Shown piece after piece: positions 1 through 7,358 of a stretch of 64,000 nucleotides of DNA. Origin of the DNA: Atopobiaceae bacterium (GTDB lineage Bacteria > Actinomycetota > Coriobacteriia > Coriobacteriales > Atopobiaceae); NCBI GenBank assembly GCA_017510785.1, contig JAFWMH010000070.1, positions 1 through 64,000 of the forward strand, read 5' to 3'. The notes beneath the pieces were generated by a model. The model ran no database searches. It had not been told where the DNA came from and worked only from the letters and a program-made list of their open reading frames with translations. The translations under genes were made by a program, and so were the position numbers. Numbering within the stretch: the stretch's first letter is position 1; every line of letters starts with the position of its first letter.

Positions 1-2
1 AC

Positions 3-53
3 TACCTGATCTCGCCGCTCCCGAACCTGGACGTGGTGGCCGAAGGGGCGTAG
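3..53 (+). CDS. C-terminal end of a gene cut by the window edge
   Basis: An open frame runs in from the left edge and stops at TAG 51-53. Only the last 16 residues are visible (YLISPLPNLDVVAEGA), too few to name a family. The frame is chosen because it is open to the edge and is followed by gene-free sequence; another frame cannot be excluded. Confidence 0.35.
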   Translation, partial: YLISPLPNLDVVAEGA

Positions 54-168
54 GCTGCCGCCGGCGACGACGAAACCCCGAAGACCGAACGAGGGGCTGC
101 GGACATTCCCGCCGCCCCTTGTCACCCGTTCAGCGAAGGATGTGTCACCAGTTATTTAATGACAGTTC

Positions 169-223
169 CTAAGTGGCCCGTGGGTACACAACCCCGCTAA
201 CGTGTATCAGTGGTGCCACTTAG
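169..223. repeat. Nested palindrome, permuted relative of the 56.5-kb array unit
   Basis: Outer arms CTAAGTGGC (169-177) and GCCACTTAG (215-223) are perfect inverted repeats. Inside them TACAC (185-189) pairs with GTGTA (202-206). In the units at 10.1 and 56.5 kb the same two motifs occur in the opposite order, with the GTGTAC motif outside and the CTTAGC motif inside. This arrangement equals the second half of one unit joined to the first half of the next. Confidence 0.5.
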
Positions 224-451
224 AAGGCTTGCGCCCGCCAAACGGCGTCCTCGACACACTCCGGGGCACGGAGACCCGACGAAAGGTGACGGTGGGGCTC
301 GACGGTCGTCGATGGGCCCACGACTGGGGACGCGGAGGGCCTCGCCGAGGGGCCGCGCGGCCAGCGAACCCAAAATAGTGGGCACGTGGTTTTGAACGGT
401 CGTGCAAAAAGCCCAGTTCACGACGGCCATGGCATAAATATCGCAATATCT

Positions 452-484
452 CGTGCCCACTGGCTAAAATACACAGTGGGCACG
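452..484. repeat. Perfect 11-bp inverted repeat (hairpin)
   Basis: CGTGCCCACTG at 452-462 pairs perfectly with CAGTGGGCACG at 474-484 across an 11-base loop. There is no T-run on either side, so a classical intrinsic terminator is not supported. It could be an operator or a mobile palindrome remnant. Confidence 0.55.
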
Positions 485-493
485 ATATGTTTC

Positions 494-611
494 GTCAAAC
501 CGAGGAGTGGCCCGGAGGAGCGACCGCGCGCAGTTCCGCAGGAACGAGGACTGTGTGAGCACGGCGCTCTCCGGGCCATGGACGGGGCAGTTGACCATTC
601 TTTGGGGGCAG
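494..611. repeat. Dispersed MITE-like element, copy A (decayed left end)
   Basis: This copy keeps the core of the family found at 26.2 and 34.1 kb. It has a perfect 10-bp stem TGGCCCGGAG (508-517) / CTCCGGGCCA (569-578), the small hairpin GTTCC-GCA-GGAAC (533-545), and the outer pair GTCAA (494-498) / TTGAC (591-595). The right terminus TCTTTGGGGGCAG (599-611) is recognisable. The left terminus is gone and no flanking direct repeat is visible, so this is an older copy. Confidence 0.75.
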
Positions 612-1228
612 GCTTGCCCTCGGGATCCGCCGTTCCGGCGCAATGAGGCCTCTTACGGACACTTTTGACCCTTTAATAACTGTCCATACAACAACCTGCG
701 CACTCTGCGGCCTCGGGCGGGGCGCTAGAAAGCGGTTGTCGTCGGTCGACGTACACCCGGTACGACTCCCGCATCCGCCCGCCCCCGCATCCGCTCGCCC
801 CTGCATCCGTGCGACGGTCGCAAGCCATCGCAGGTTATTGTCTGACGGTTCCTTAGGTTAAAGTGTTCGCGGAAGCGTTCTCGCCCAAGCCTTCTACCGG
901 ACTGTTTTGCGGCGTATCGCGCTGACGCTCGAATCCTTTGGGCCGTGAATGATGAGTACTGGGCTTACACTGGGGAGAAGTGTCAGTCGAATGTGACTGT
1001 GGTGGAAATCCTGTGCAGCTGTGATTAGAGGCTTCCGCCGACGCCCATTTCAAAAATCAAATCATAAATGGTCTGGTCGATTCACGAGGACGCTGAGTCC
1101 CCATTTGGCCACCGCGCCGTACGGTTCGTAAGCTGGGGCGACGTGCCATCGGTACAAAGGCGGCTCGCGGGGTAGCGGAATGGGCGATTGCACCCCGTGA
1201 ACGCAGGATGTTATGGAAGGGACGCGAA

Positions 1229-1624
1229 ATGACAGTAACAGACGAAATGATCCGGTTCGAGGCAGACATGAAGGCTTCTCTAGCGCTTCGGGAAGAGCTT
1301 GATGCCGTCATGAGGCGCATCGCAGACGAAGGCGTGGTCGAGAGCGACATCGAACTGATGGCGAAGGCGGCGGCGGAGCTGGGGTATGCGATTACGACGG
1401 CGGAGCTGGAAAGGTCGCTTGCCGAGCAAGAGGAGCTCGACAGCGCTGAGTTGGAGAAGATTGCGGCAGGCGTAGGGAAAGACCATGACGTGGATGGGCA
1501 CGATCTATGGTGTCTTACCGCATGGCATTGCTTTACCGCAACGTTACACACCACGCCCTCCGACGGCGGCAAGGAGGAGCCCTGCTGGAAGTCCTATACG
1601 TGCTTCTTCGTAAATAAAAAATGA
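1229..1624 (+). CDS. Orphan RiPP precursor with Nif11-like leader and Cys/Thr-rich core
   Basis: A 131-residue peptide. The start at 1229 follows GGAAGGGA at 1215-1222; an upstream in-frame ATG at 1208 has no such site. Residues 1-90 form an acidic helical leader of Nif11 type, with the family hallmark of a helix followed by ELGYAITTAELE and a C-terminal segment LDSAELEKIAAGVG that resembles the usual cleavage region. The remaining 45 or so residues are quite different: four cysteines (in WCLTAWHC, EEPCW and YTCFF), several Thr/Ser, and a basic end VNKK. Known for the family: Nif11-type leaders guide lanthipeptide or radical-SAM enzymes. Inferred: a thioether-type or other modified peptide. 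No modifying enzyme, protease or ABC exporter lies in the window, so maturation would have to be supplied from elsewhere. Confidence 0.7.
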   Translation: MTVTDEMIRFEADMKASLALREELDAVMRRIADEGVVESDIELMAKAAAELGYAITTAELERSLAEQEELDSAELEKIAAGVGKDHDVDGHDLWCLTAWHCFTATLHTTPSDGGKEEPCWKSYTCFFVNKK

Positions 1625-1727
1625 CGCGACAGATAGCGTTTTTGCTTGGCAGAACATAAGCGGTCGTTGCACTGAGCGGCACAATAGTGGGTCGATACCG
1701 CGCTTGCTGACGAGCGAAACGAGTTTG

Positions 1728-1885
1728 TCACATGGCCTCGTGCGGGAGCAACAAGTCGTAGAGATTCACGTGAAGGCCGCGGTAATCGGGGCAGACGAGC
1801 TCAAGAACAGCCACGCAGCTTTCGGCAGTGAACTGCGCTATCCAGCGCGCCTCCTTGAGAAGCTGCTCAAGTGGAGCGTCGATGG
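1728..1885 (-). pseudogene. C-terminal fragment of a DUF6179-type gene
   Basis: The minus strand reads EQLLKEARWIAQFTAESC, then further residues ending NLYDLLLPHE. This matches the C-terminus of the intact gene at 10234-11580 almost residue for residue, and the DNA at 1741-1885 is visibly close to 10309-10453. Upstream of the matching segment the similarity stops abruptly, so only about 50 codons remain. No start site belongs to it. It is a broken duplicate or a leftover of a rearrangement. Confidence 0.75.
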
Positions 1886-2234
1886 ATACCCGTTCGCGCC
1901 GGAGGGGCCTTCCGCCTCCCTGTCCTTCCGCCTCCCTGTCCTCAAGAGCGAGGTGTGATTCTAGACTTTCTACGTCCTGAGCAGATTCAGCCGCACTATG
2001 TCGCTCGAAGTTCGAGCACAAGTAGTCCTACCCGCTTCCCCGCGCCAGATAATCATCCGCAAAAAGTTGTTCGGGGCAAAGGCGTGCCGTCCATTCGCAA
2101 GTAGCAGAGAAATCCCAGCTAGAGCGCCATGACACGGAGCGTGTCGCCGATGTGACGACGCGGCTCTTTCCCTATGTCCCCACGGTAGGTACCTTTGCTT
2201 GGACATTGAGCCACCGAATGAGGGGAGAATTGAA

Positions 2235-2921
2235 GTGAAAGAGACGAAAAGGGCGAGAAGGGGCCTCGTGGCGGGGACGGCACTTCTGGTGACCTTCGCA
2301 CTCTGGACCGCGCTGGTGCAGATTGTGGACGTGCGGCCGGTCGGACAGAATGGCACCGACGTGGGGTTCGCGACGTTCAACGTGTGGTTCCACGGGGTCA
2401 CGGGCGTGCACATGGGAATCTACACAATCACGGACTGGCTCGGCCTCGTGCCGATTGCTGTTTGCCTGTGCTTCGGAGTCTTGGGAGCCGCGCAGCTGGT
2501 CGGGCGGAGGAGCCTGATCCGGGTGGACGCCGATCTTCTCCTTCTCGGCGCCTACTACATCGCTGTGATTCTCTGCTATCTGGCCTTCGAAATGGTCCCC
2601 ATCAACTACCGCCCCATACCCATAGACGGTATTATGGAGGCGTCGTATCCTTCATCCACGACGCTTCTGGTCCTGAGCGTCATGCCGACGTTGAAGTTCC
2701 AGGTGGACCGAAGGGCGAAAGGCTCGGCGGCTAGGGGCGCCGTCACCACGTTCGTGATCGCGTTCTCGGCGCTCATGATGCTTGGGAGGTTGGTCGCGGG
2801 CGTGCACTGGGCAACCGACATCGTCGGGGCGGTTCTGCTGGCGGCCGGGCTGTATATGCTGTATGGGTCGGCGGTCGCGTTCACGGACCGTATGAAGACC
2901 GAACCGCGGGTGGAGGGATGA
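2235..2921 (+). CDS. PAP2-superfamily membrane phosphatase
   Basis: Predicted 228-residue integral membrane protein with about six hydrophobic segments. The PAP2 signature is present in variant form: YPSSTT near residue 150 (normally PSGH) and GRLVAGVHWATDIVG near residue 195, which carries the R-x5-H-x3-D pattern of motif 3 with the nucleophilic His and its supporting Asp. The canonical KxxxxxxRP motif 1 is not obvious. Family role: hydrolysis of lipid phosphates or diphosphates at the membrane; the substrate is unknown. GTG at 2235 is preferred because AGGGGAG (2221-2227) lies seven bases upstream; an ATG at 2199 would add 12 residues. Its stop lies three bases before the XRE gene's start, so the two are likely co-transcribed. 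Confidence 0.75.
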   Translation: MKETKRARRGLVAGTALLVTFALWTALVQIVDVRPVGQNGTDVGFATFNVWFHGVTGVHMGIYTITDWLGLVPIAVCLCFGVLGAAQLVGRRSLIRVDADLLLLGAYYIAVILCYLAFEMVPINYRPIPIDGIMEASYPSSTTLLVLSVMPTLKFQVDRRAKGSAARGAVTTFVIAFSALMMLGRLVAGVHWATDIVGAVLLAAGLYMLYGSAVAFTDRMKTEPRVEG

Positions 2922-2923
2922 GG

Positions 2924-3526
2924 ATGGAATTCAGCGAGAAGCTGCAGGAGCTAAGGAAGGCGCGCTCTCTTACGCAGGAGCAGCTCGCTGCGGAGCTCTA
3001 CGTCTCGAGGACGGCCGTGTCTAAGTGGGAGTCCGGCAGGGGTTATCCGAGCATCGACTCGCTCAGGGAGATATCGCGCTTCTTCTCGGTTACAATCGAC
3101 GAGCTCATCAGCCCGGACGAGGTCGTGTCGGCCGCGCAGGAAGATAAGAGGACGTTCACGCGCAGGTACGCCTCGTTGGTGTGCGGCATGCTAGACGTCT
3201 TGCCGGCGCTACTCCTGATCGTGCCGGTGTTTGGCAACGGTCCCGGCGACCCCGCCTCGGTGAGCCTGCTCTCGCTCAGCGGCGTCAGCGTGTGGATAAA
3301 GGCGACCTTTGCCGCATACGTTGGGGTGACGGTGCTGTGCGGCCTCTGCGAGGTCGCGGCCTCCCGCACGGATGCAAGCTGGGGGAGGGCGGCTCTGGTG
3401 GCGGGGATCGGCCTGTCGGCAGTCAGCGTGGCCGTTTTCATCCTGGCGAGGCAGCCCTACGCCGGCATCACCTGCTTCGCGCTGCTTGCGACGAAGTCCC
3501 TTCTGCTCTGGAGGCGCGACCGCTAG
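2924..3526 (+). CDS. XRE-family regulator with membrane-spanning C-terminus
   Basis: About 200 residues. Residues 1-65 are a helix-turn-helix of the Cro/C1 type (RKARSLTQEQLAAELYVSRT, then AVSKWESGRGYPSIDSL). Residues 90-198 contain four hydrophobic segments and end in a basic WRRDR. This makes a membrane-bound transcription regulator, a design common in Firmicutes and Coriobacteriia. The start at 2924 has GGAGGG at 2912-2917 with good spacing; the in-frame ATG at 2918 is too close to that site. It probably controls the adjacent PAP2 gene, but nothing in the sequence names a signal. Confidence 0.8.
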   Translation: MEFSEKLQELRKARSLTQEQLAAELYVSRTAVSKWESGRGYPSIDSLREISRFFSVTIDELISPDEVVSAAQEDKRTFTRRYASLVCGMLDVLPALLLIVPVFGNGPGDPASVSLLSLSGVSVWIKATFAAYVGVTVLCGLCEVAASRTDASWGRAALVAGIGLSAVSVAVFILARQPYAGITCFALLATKSLLLWRRDR

Positions 3527-3566
3527 GGGGCTGCTCGCCTTGCATGGGCAAGCACAAGGCCAATGT

Positions 3567-3607
3567 GATAAACGCTCACATCATCTTGTATTGTGTGAGT
3601 GTTTATC
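3567..3607. promoter_or_regulatory. 14-bp inverted repeat upstream of the second RiPP precursor
   Basis: GATAAACGCTCACA (3567-3580) and TGTGAGTGTTTATC (3594-3607) are inverted repeats with one G-T mismatch and a 13-base spacer. It lies 129 bases before the small peptide gene at 3736 and 40 bases after the XRE gene. It could be an operator for a dimeric regulator. No T-run follows, so a terminator is less likely. Confidence 0.45.
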
Positions 3608-3735
3608 ATAAACTGTTGCTCAGGTACAACGACATGCGCAAACTATACGGCTCCGTTTAGCAAATCGGCAAGGTGTTGCTTGCATCGTTGGCGCGCAGAA
3701 TGTAGGGTGCGGCAATGCTGACCAGAAAGGCCAAC

Positions 3736-3918
3736 ATGAAATTCGAAGACCTGACCCCAGAGCAACAAGAGCTAGTGAAGACCTGCAAAACCCCCGAGGA
3801 GATGTTTGAGGCTGCAAAGTCGATAGGCTACGTGCTTTCGGACGAGGAGCTGGACGCGATGTCGGGCGGTGGGTTTTGGGATTTCGACGATTCCAACGTA
3901 TGTCCTACTAGATACTAG
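3736..3918 (+). CDS. Orphan RiPP precursor with Nif11-like leader and short core
   Basis: A 60-residue peptide starting MKFEDLTPEQQELVKTC, preceded by AGAAAGG at 3723-3729. The leader is a textbook Nif11 type: an N-terminal helix, KTPEEMFEAAKSIGYVLSDE, then ELDAMSGGG as the double-glycine cleavage region. The core is only 14 residues, FWDFDDSNVCPTRY, with aromatic, acidic and a single Cys. Known for the family: the leader recruits the enzyme and is removed after Gly-Gly. With one Cys a lanthionine ring is possible with the Ser or Thr; a radical-SAM or other modification is also possible. No processing genes are nearby. It may share machinery with the precursor at 1229. Confidence 0.75.
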   Translation: MKFEDLTPEQQELVKTCKTPEEMFEAAKSIGYVLSDEELDAMSGGGFWDFDDSNVCPTRY

Positions 3919-4041
3919 CGGTCTCCCTGCGCTCTCTTGCGGTTGAAGAGTATCCGCCACGATTTGTGAGAAGTCATTGCCGGGGCCGTTGAGCGCTTCG
4001 GGAGGCGCGTCCTCGCGGTGCGCAGGTGTAAAACGGAAAGC

Positions 4042-4941
4042 ATGCGTATGGATAATCAAACGATGCAAACGATGACTGCGGCACGGCAGCGCATTAAGCA
4101 GGGTCAACGAGTTTGGAAGTACATCCACGATGCAAATACCGCGTCCGTGGAGGATTTTGCAAAAATCGCGGTAGAGGATGGCAAAACGCGCTATACGTAT
4201 GGGCGTATGTTTCGCGAGTGGGGGAGGTATGCCTCGGTTTTTTCGGCGTTGGGGATGACGTTAGAGCATCGGGCACGCGTGGGCATACTTGGCTCCACGT
4301 GCGCCGAGGTTATCTTTGCGCTCTATGGCCTCACAACGCGAGATTGTCCGCGCCATAGTGGAGCGCGTTCAAAGCGTGGATACCATGATGTTAATGTCGG
4401 CTGTGGGGGCAAGCGAGCCCGTGGAGTACGACGACGTGGAAGAAACGCTCAACATTGCCTACGTAAACCGCGATGAGGTTGCGTTGGGAATGGACGTGTT
4501 CAAGCCGAAGGTGCCAGAGGGCACCGAGCTTCCCGTCATTGTTGTTATTCATGGCGGTGGGCTCGTTATGGGCGATCGCGGTTTGGAGCGTCCTTACTGT
4601 CGTCTTCTCGCCCATAAAGGCTACTTGGTTTTTTTCGCTGGAGTACCGATTTAGTGTTTGATGATGACGAATACTGCGACATGCAGTTATATCGTCTCGC
4701 GCGCGTAGGGGAGGATCGGCCAGCGCGCAACGTTATTGACGCGTTTGTGGCTGCTCCGGCCTTTAACGTGCATCCCCGGGCATCGCTGGAAAAGCTCATG
4801 CCTAGCCAAGGCCAGAACGAGGAATTGTTCAAGCTGCCCGAGATTCCGAAGGGCGTTTGGGATGCGGCGCTGAAGTACGGGAATCGGTTAGCGGGTCTCT
4901 CCAACGGAAGGAAGCACATCACCTTCGACTTTGAGGACTAG
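4042..4941 (+). pseudogene. Decayed acyl-CoA ligase / alpha-beta hydrolase gene
   Basis: The first 100 codons read as the N-terminus of an AMP-binding acyl-CoA ligase (FAKIAVEDGKTRYTYGRMFR, later GILGSTCAEVIFALYGL). At about 4330 the frame breaks and a second frame reads as an alpha/beta hydrolase (VIVVIHGGGLVMGDRG, the oxyanion HGGG motif). That frame is lost again in a run of seven T at 4629-4635, where removing one T restores LVFSLEYRF, and a further shift near 4650 leads into a third frame ending at 4941. Most of the ligase is missing. The remnant cannot make a working enzyme. A GGAAAG site precedes 4042. Confidence 0.75.
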
Positions 4942-4955
4942 GCTCTCTATGTTGG

Positions 4956-4986
4956 GTGAGGCAGTCTTTAGGGGAGACTGTCTCAC
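4956..4986. repeat. Hairpin of the GTGAGGCA / TGTCTCAC family
   Basis: GTGAGGCAGTCT (4956-4967) pairs with AGACTGTCTCAC (4975-4986) with a single G-T mismatch. Related hairpins lie at 19834-19864 and 26413-26470, sharing the motif GGGGAG-x-x-TGTCTC. This one follows a pseudogene. A terminator role is possible, though no T-run follows. Confidence 0.5.
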
Positions 4987-5106
4987 AGTTGCTCCTTTGA
5001 TGCAGGCAGAAGCGCTTGCTTCGCATTCTCTCGAGACTTGCTCCTTCGGTAGCCCGAAGTGCTATGATGTCTCTCTGTGAAGTATTTGTCGCAAGGGAGG
5101 TATGGC

Positions 5107-5493
5107 GTGATTCGTAAGATGTTTTCGTTGAGGAATCGCTTGGCGTTTGGCAATGTAACGATTGGCCTGTGTCTCATTTCGCTTGGTATCGCGCGAATCG
5201 TCATTCCCGATCGGTTGTTTACTTTTGGCGCCGCTGTTTACCTTCTCTTGGTTTCGGTTCTGGCGCTTGTTGCAAGTCTTTCTCCGCTTCGCGAGATGCC
5301 CGATGAGATGTCCGCGATGCATGACGGTCAAGCGGCTGCCCATACGCTCAGATTTTTCCTCGCTGTGATGGGTCTTTTGTGCGCATTGAGCATGTCCGCG
5401 AACATTGAGCTTGACTTTGCCGGGGTGGGGCTTGGGCTCATTGGGTTTGGCCTGCTCGTTTACGGCGTAGTATTCGGATGGCTAGAGAGATAG
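5107..5493 (+). CDS. Small four-helix membrane protein paired with an XRE regulator
   Basis: 128 residues with about four hydrophobic stretches (residues 12-35, 38-60, 80-100, 105-125) and a short charged loop. GTG at 5107 is chosen because AAGGGAGG at 5093-5100 lies six bases upstream. Three bases separate its stop from the XRE gene at 5497. Small membrane proteins coded just before a 65-residue XRE regulator are a recurrent pair in Gram-positive bacteria, where the regulator seems to control the pair; the membrane protein's role is unknown. Confidence 0.7.
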   Translation: MIRKMFSLRNRLAFGNVTIGLCLISLGIARIVIPDRLFTFGAAVYLLLVSVLALVASLSPLREMPDEMSAMHDGQAAAHTLRFFLAVMGLLCALSMSANIELDFAGVGLGLIGFGLLVYGVVFGWLER

Positions 5494-5496
5494 GCG

Positions 5497-5694
5497 ATGG
5501 AGTTTACTACACGAATGCGCGAATATCGTAAGCGTAAAAAGTTAAGTCAAGCTGAACTTGCAGAGAAGGTTGGGTGCCGACGCGAAACCATTGGCAAGCT
5601 TGAGAATGGTAAGTACAACCCATCTCTTAAGCTTGCCCTCGACGTTGCAAAGGAGCTTGACGCAACCGTTTACGATTTATTCTTCTTCGACTGA
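5497..5694 (+). CDS. Short XRE-family transcriptional regulator
   Basis: 65 residues, almost entirely a Cro/C1 helix-turn-helix: [20 protein letters not shown] is the DNA-binding helix pair, followed by [20 protein letters not shown]. It has no sensor domain. It forms a two-gene operon with the membrane protein upstream (three-base spacing). Its 3' end overlaps the 3' end of the convergent Rpn-type gene by 18 bases (5677-5694), so the two transcripts are complementary at their ends. Confidence 0.85.
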   Translation: MEFTTRMREYRKRKKLSQAELAEKVGCRRETIGKLENGKYNPSLKLALDVAKELDATVYDLFFFD

Positions 5695-6687
5695 GGATTC
5701 CTCTTTGGCCGATGCTTCCCGCTCCTTCTTTTCCTGTGCTCTCTTCTCGCGCAGTGTTGTCATGGCTTCGTGGACGACTTCCTCTCCGACGCCGAGCTCT
5801 TTAAGAAGCTCTGCCAGATCGGCTGCGCCCTGCTCCAGGCCTTGCTCCAGACCTTGCTCCAGACCCTGTTCCATACCCCGTTCCAAACCCCGCTGCATAC
5901 CACGATCCTCGGCCTCGCGCTCCAGTCGCTCTGCTCGGTCGTTCAGTAGCTCAAGTACTTCTCCGCCCATCGCTGCCCTCACCTTCTTTTGCAGTGCTGA
6001 GTATGCACGTGTTAGATAGTCGGATACCCGTATTATAAGCTCCGTAAGCTCTTCGTAAAGCAACGCATCGCCTTTGGCGAGGGTGGCTTCAGCAAGACTC
6101 ATACGCAGTTCCGTGCGCTCGGCAATTAACTGTGCGGTTTGGCCCTCGTCGTCGCTGATGTCGGCAAGCTCGTGCTCATGGCGCATTAAGTAATATGGCA
6201 GAAGGATGAGAAGTTTCTTCTGGAACAGTTCGTCCATATTGATAAGCTGCGCCTTGAACACTTTGACCTCGTAGTTAAATGACTGGCCATTGGGGAGCGC
6301 AACCTCCATGGAGAGGACGTTGGGTGTTTTATTGCTATGCCGGAGGTAGAGAACGCATGATGCGGGAAACTCCAAACGATATGGTTTTCCCCTGTTGATG
6401 GCGTCTTCTAAGGCAATTGCGAAATCGTACTCAATCATGCGTATGACCATACTGGCGTCGGGAATACTTTGGCATTCAACATGATAGATTTTGTTTTGCA
6501 GGCGAAAGACCGAATCGTCGATGACTGCGCCCTTATGTCCTTCGTGCTCGCTGTTGTAGCATACGATTTCGCAGCCTTCGGGATAGTTTCTCCCAAAGAC
6601 TTCGTTGATGAAAGGAATCAACAGGTGTGGTGCCTTGTGAACCATCGTTTTAAAAACTGAATCGAATACAGTACCGTTATTACTCAT
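5677..6687 (-). CDS. Rpn-family PD-(D/E)XK nuclease / transposase-like protein
   Basis: 336 residues. The N-terminal half has the Rpn/PD-(D/E)XK layout: [20 protein letters not shown], then DDSVFRL and the catalytic-type YHVECQS with a following helix. The C-terminal third is charged and coiled, with near-perfect tetrapeptide repeats ([13 protein letters not shown]) typical of this family, where repeat number often varies. Known: Rpn proteins are DNA endonucleases promoting recombination or acting in phage defence. The start at 6687 follows GGAGG seven bases upstream; a further upstream ATG would add 13 residues. It ends tail-to-tail with the XRE gene. Confidence 0.8.
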   Translation of the reverse strand: MSNNGTVFDSVFKTMVHKAPHLLIPFINEVFGRNYPEGCEIVCYNSEHEGHKGAVIDDSVFRLQNKIYHVECQSIPDASMVIRMIEYDFAIALEDAINRGKPYRLEFPASCVLYLRHSNKTPNVLSMEVALPNGQSFNYEVKVFKAQLINMDELFQKKLLILLPYYLMRHEHELADISDDEGQTAQLIAERTELRMSLAEATLAKGDALLYEELTELIIRVSDYLTRAYSALQKKVRAAMGGEVLELLNDRAERLEREAEDRGMQRGLERGMEQGLEQGLEQGLEQGAADLAELLKELGVGEEVVHEAMTTLREKRAQEKKEREASAKEESSVEEE

Positions 6688-7358
6688 CTCTTGTCCTCCA
6701 GTTGTGCTAAATGGTTTGACACGCATTGCTTATGCGAGGTCTTCAATCCTCACCTTTTGAGGCATGGTGTGGTTTACGTAGCAATCGTCTCCTCTCCGAA
6801 ATCAATCCAATAAAGGTTGAATGTGATGCATTTCGCACATATTGTGAGGTAAATATATCACAGCCTGATTCAAATGCAAGAGTTTTGTTACATATTTATC
6901 GCTCAGCTTACTTTCCGGACAAGAAGATGGCATGATTTCAATCGAGGGAAAGATGAAACAATGGAAATAGAATTGTTGGAAAAGAATAATATACTCCACA
7001 AGATGGTTCATAACCGCAGATGTACGCCAGTCGTGACGGCTAGCGCCTCGGCGCCAGGCGGAGTCACCATCGGCCCTCGCGGCGGGTGGGCCAGGGTGGG
7101 GATCGAGCGTCTGGCGATCGGCTGAGCATTATGAAGCATCTTGTGGTGCATAAAGAATAAACGACGGGTGCTGGCAGTAATCTCTTTCCTAACTTGATGA
7201 TTGGAGGGTAATGACTGTGACCCCATCGAGATCCCCGCGGCCGCTGAAAAGCAAGTTCGCGCAATCCGCGTGCCTACATGGCGCGAGGCCCGAGAGACTC
7301 TTGGGTTCTCTCGGGCCTCACTTCACTCGTTCGAGCTATCGTTTAGTGGTCGCGTGCG
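6688..7358. other. Intergenic region with a 151-bp inverted-repeat element
   Basis: No convincing gene. An 18-bp inverted repeat with one mismatch (6996-7013 and 7129-7146, CCACAAGATG-x-TTCATAA) encloses a GC-rich stretch with its own internal complementarity (CGCCAG near 7025, CTGGCG near 7110). Outside it the sequence is AT-rich (6840-6990), probably the promoter area of the minus-strand gene to the left. A strong hairpin follows at 7285-7319. Confidence 0.55.
7285..7319 (-). terminator. Strong hairpin downstream of the transglutaminase-like gene
   Basis: GAGGCCCGAGAGA (7285-7297) and TCTCTCGGGCCTC (7307-7319) form a perfect 13-bp stem with a nine-base loop. It lies 40 bases beyond the stop at 7359 of the minus-strand gene, where a terminator is expected. 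It has no long T-run on either strand, so it may work poorly as an intrinsic terminator. Confidence 0.5.

Larger units (their letters stand above)
54..1228. other. Gene-poor intergenic region with palindromes and a decayed MITE copy
   Basis: I see no convincing gene in this 1.2-kb stretch. It holds a palindrome at 169-223, a perfect 11-bp inverted repeat at 452-484 with an extra copy of its arm motif GTGGGCACG at 378-386, a decayed copy of the dispersed element (494-611), and a short cobalamin-riboswitch-like motif at 1001-1021. The open frames here lack ribosome binding sites and family resemblance. The stretch leads into the RiPP precursor at 1229 and may carry its promoter. Confidence 0.6.

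Noticed and set aside
386..646. Small plus-strand open frame over MITE copy A
   Set aside because: Its translation is repeat sequence; no ribosome site and no homologue-like pattern.
900..990. Possible tRNA (TCGAATCC T-loop-like text)
   Set aside because: No acceptor stem or anticodon arm can be folded around it.
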